Below, one piece after another: positions 62,772-64,000 of a stretch of DNA of 64,000 bases. The stretch's first letter is position 1, and every line of letters begins with the position of its first letter. The notes under the pieces are model-generated. The model saw only the letters and a list, made by a program, of their open reading frames with translations. It made no database searches and was not told the origin of the DNA. The stretch lies in the NCBI GenBank assembly GCA_964036155.1, contig OZ038423.1, positions 27,915,249 to 27,979,248 of the forward strand, given 5' to 3'. Position numbers and translations under genes: made by a program. The stretch is from Diploscapter coronatus. Its lineage: Eukaryota; Nematoda; Chromadorea; Rhabditida; Rhabditidae.

Positions 62772-63596
62772 ATGCGATTCTTCATCCTCCTCCTCGCCTT
62801 CATCGCCGTTGCCCTCGCCCAATTCCGTGAGTTAAAAACTTGTTTTTTTTTAAATAATTTTCTTTCATTTGTAAGAGTAGAGAGCGCAAATGGTTCCCCA
62901 AGTTGCGCCCGAAACGGTCAAATTTGATATCAAAATATCCGCAGGGGTATAACTAAGATTTTGATGAAGTTCAAAATAAAAAAAATAAAAATTACTCAAA
63001 CCCAGAAGAAAGTGACTCAACCTAGCCCCTCGAATGAACATATTTTTCAATACAAAAATCCCGTGGATGCGAAGATCATGAGCTGATTTTTGGCACAGAG
63101 CAGTTTCATGGGATTTATCATTTATCGTCGATCTAGATTAGGCCTTTTTATGCCTTCGCAGTCTGAATATGAATTGCTTCCTATTTTGGGGGTCCTCGTA
63201 TTACCTTTCTTGAACAGTGCCTCGCTTTCGCAAAGGAGCGGAATTTGCGCTCTCTGTGTAAGAGTACAAAATCATCATGCGCCTAATTAGTTAAAGGCTT
63301 AGAAAATCTTCGGAGATTCATCATATAATGGAAAATTGCTGAACGGGCTTAAAACTAAACGAATGAATTAACTCAGTCGTCATTTCTTGGATGTAAAGTA
63401 TTCGATCATTCCAATTGAGACTTTTTATCACTTAAAATTTAGACTATAAAATTTAGTTTAAATTTTAAACTTTCAGCTGGAGGACACAATAACGCCGGAG
63501 GTTTGGGTGAAAAAATCACCGAGGACAACCCACCCGAGGTACAGGCCGCCGAGGGAATCTCCATCAACGAGGGATCGGGTGAAGACGACTCAGGCA
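62772..63596 (+). CDS. Small secreted protein with possible glycosaminoglycan sites (5' part; continues past the window)
   Basis: Two exons, 62772-62826 and 63477-63596, joined in phase. Residues 1-16 are a strong signal peptide (MRFFILLLAFIAVALA). The mature part is Gly/Asn- then acid-rich and contains NEGSGEDDSGS, with two Ser-Gly pairs flanked by Glu and Asp, the context used for chondroitin attachment in nematode CPG proteins. That role is inference; I do not recognise the gene itself. A GTAAGC donor ends exon 2, and no further exon is visible before the window ends. The last intron holds MITE family A copy 2. Confidence 0.7.
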
Positions 63597-63768
63597 GTAA
63601 GCATTTCAAAATTTATCAAAAGAACTATATTCGAAACAATTTTAAGGAAGAATCTAAAACGCATTATGATTCTGTTTCACGAAAACGACATGTCAAACTG
63701 TATTTTTGAAGATTATGAACGATATTAACCAATAACTATAATAAGACAAAACTAAACCGATTTCTATA

Positions 63769-63974
63769 TTGTTAATGACCGATAAATTGAAACAAAACAA
63801 ATGAAGTGCAATTTTATGCACAGGAATTAGTGCGGTTTGCAGTGCAGCAAACCTTACGACAATTCGTCGTTTTAATGAATGAATATGGCGACTATTTGTG
63901 CATATGCAATACACACTTTGCATATTCGATTTTTGCATTATTTATTTCGTCTCAAGTTATCGGTCATCTACAAT
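63769..63974. mobile_element. MITE family A, copy 2
   Basis: The ends TTGTTAATGACCGATAA and TTATCGGTCATCTACAA are inverted repeats matching those of the copy at 59394. The 3' halves share GGCGACTATTTG, a CAATACACACTTTGCATAT block and TTTATTTCGTCTCAA. It differs more in its 5' half. It lies in the last visible intron of the secreted-protein gene. Confidence 0.75.
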
Positions 63975-64000
63975 AGAAAGAATGCTGAAAACATCTCCAG

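Overview
This window is nuclear DNA from a nematode. It is AT-rich, and its genes are broken by many introns that mostly end in TTTTCAG or TTTTAG, some only 41-60 bases long. Several start codons sit directly behind a 3' splice acceptor, as at trans-splice sites. The phosphatase gene matches nematode DAF-18/PTEN closely, but its phosphoinositide-binding motif looks more like vertebrate PTEN. That suggests a nematode other than C. elegans; the species cannot be named from the sequence. All gene models below were built by hand from splice sites, reading phase and remembered family features. No database search was possible.

Layout: 1-7043 is intergenic or promoter DNA with long pyrimidine-rich tracts and old repeats. 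7044-23442 (+) is a daf-18/PTEN orthologue of about 24 exons. 23443-30210 is a gene-poor gap with four short hairpins and a decayed inverted duplication. 30211-30768 (+) is a small neuropeptide-like precursor. 31749-36889 (-), with an alternative first exon at 37928-38062, encodes a truncated Pax-type factor that has only the N-terminal (PAI) half of a paired domain. 38063-48763 is a large gap carrying a tRNA-derived SINE with clear target-site duplications. 48764-53334 (-) is an unrecognised Ser/Pro/Thr-rich, probably nuclear protein whose first ten exons are all multiples of three. 54365-56492 (+) is an SLC22A18-like transporter of the major facilitator superfamily, head to head with the previous gene. 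57247-61370 (+) is an S28 serine peptidase (K12H4.7/PRCP type) whose introns hold several foldback elements. 62772 to beyond the window end (+) is the start of a small secreted protein with possible glycosaminoglycan attachment sites.

The genes do not form one pathway. DAF-18 antagonises PI3-kinase (insulin) signalling and the Pax-like factor is a DNA-binding regulator. The peptide precursor, peptidase and last protein enter the secretory route, and the transporter is a membrane protein. The spacing does not suggest operons.

The points most worth checking are: an apparent GT-to-AT change at a splice donor of the peptidase gene, next to an intron carrying a 664-bp element with terminal inverted repeats; a reading-phase conflict between two C2-region exons of daf-18; two interchangeable first exons for the Pax-like gene; the skip-tolerant exon structure of the unknown nuclear gene; and several families of foldback elements, one with two copies in the window.
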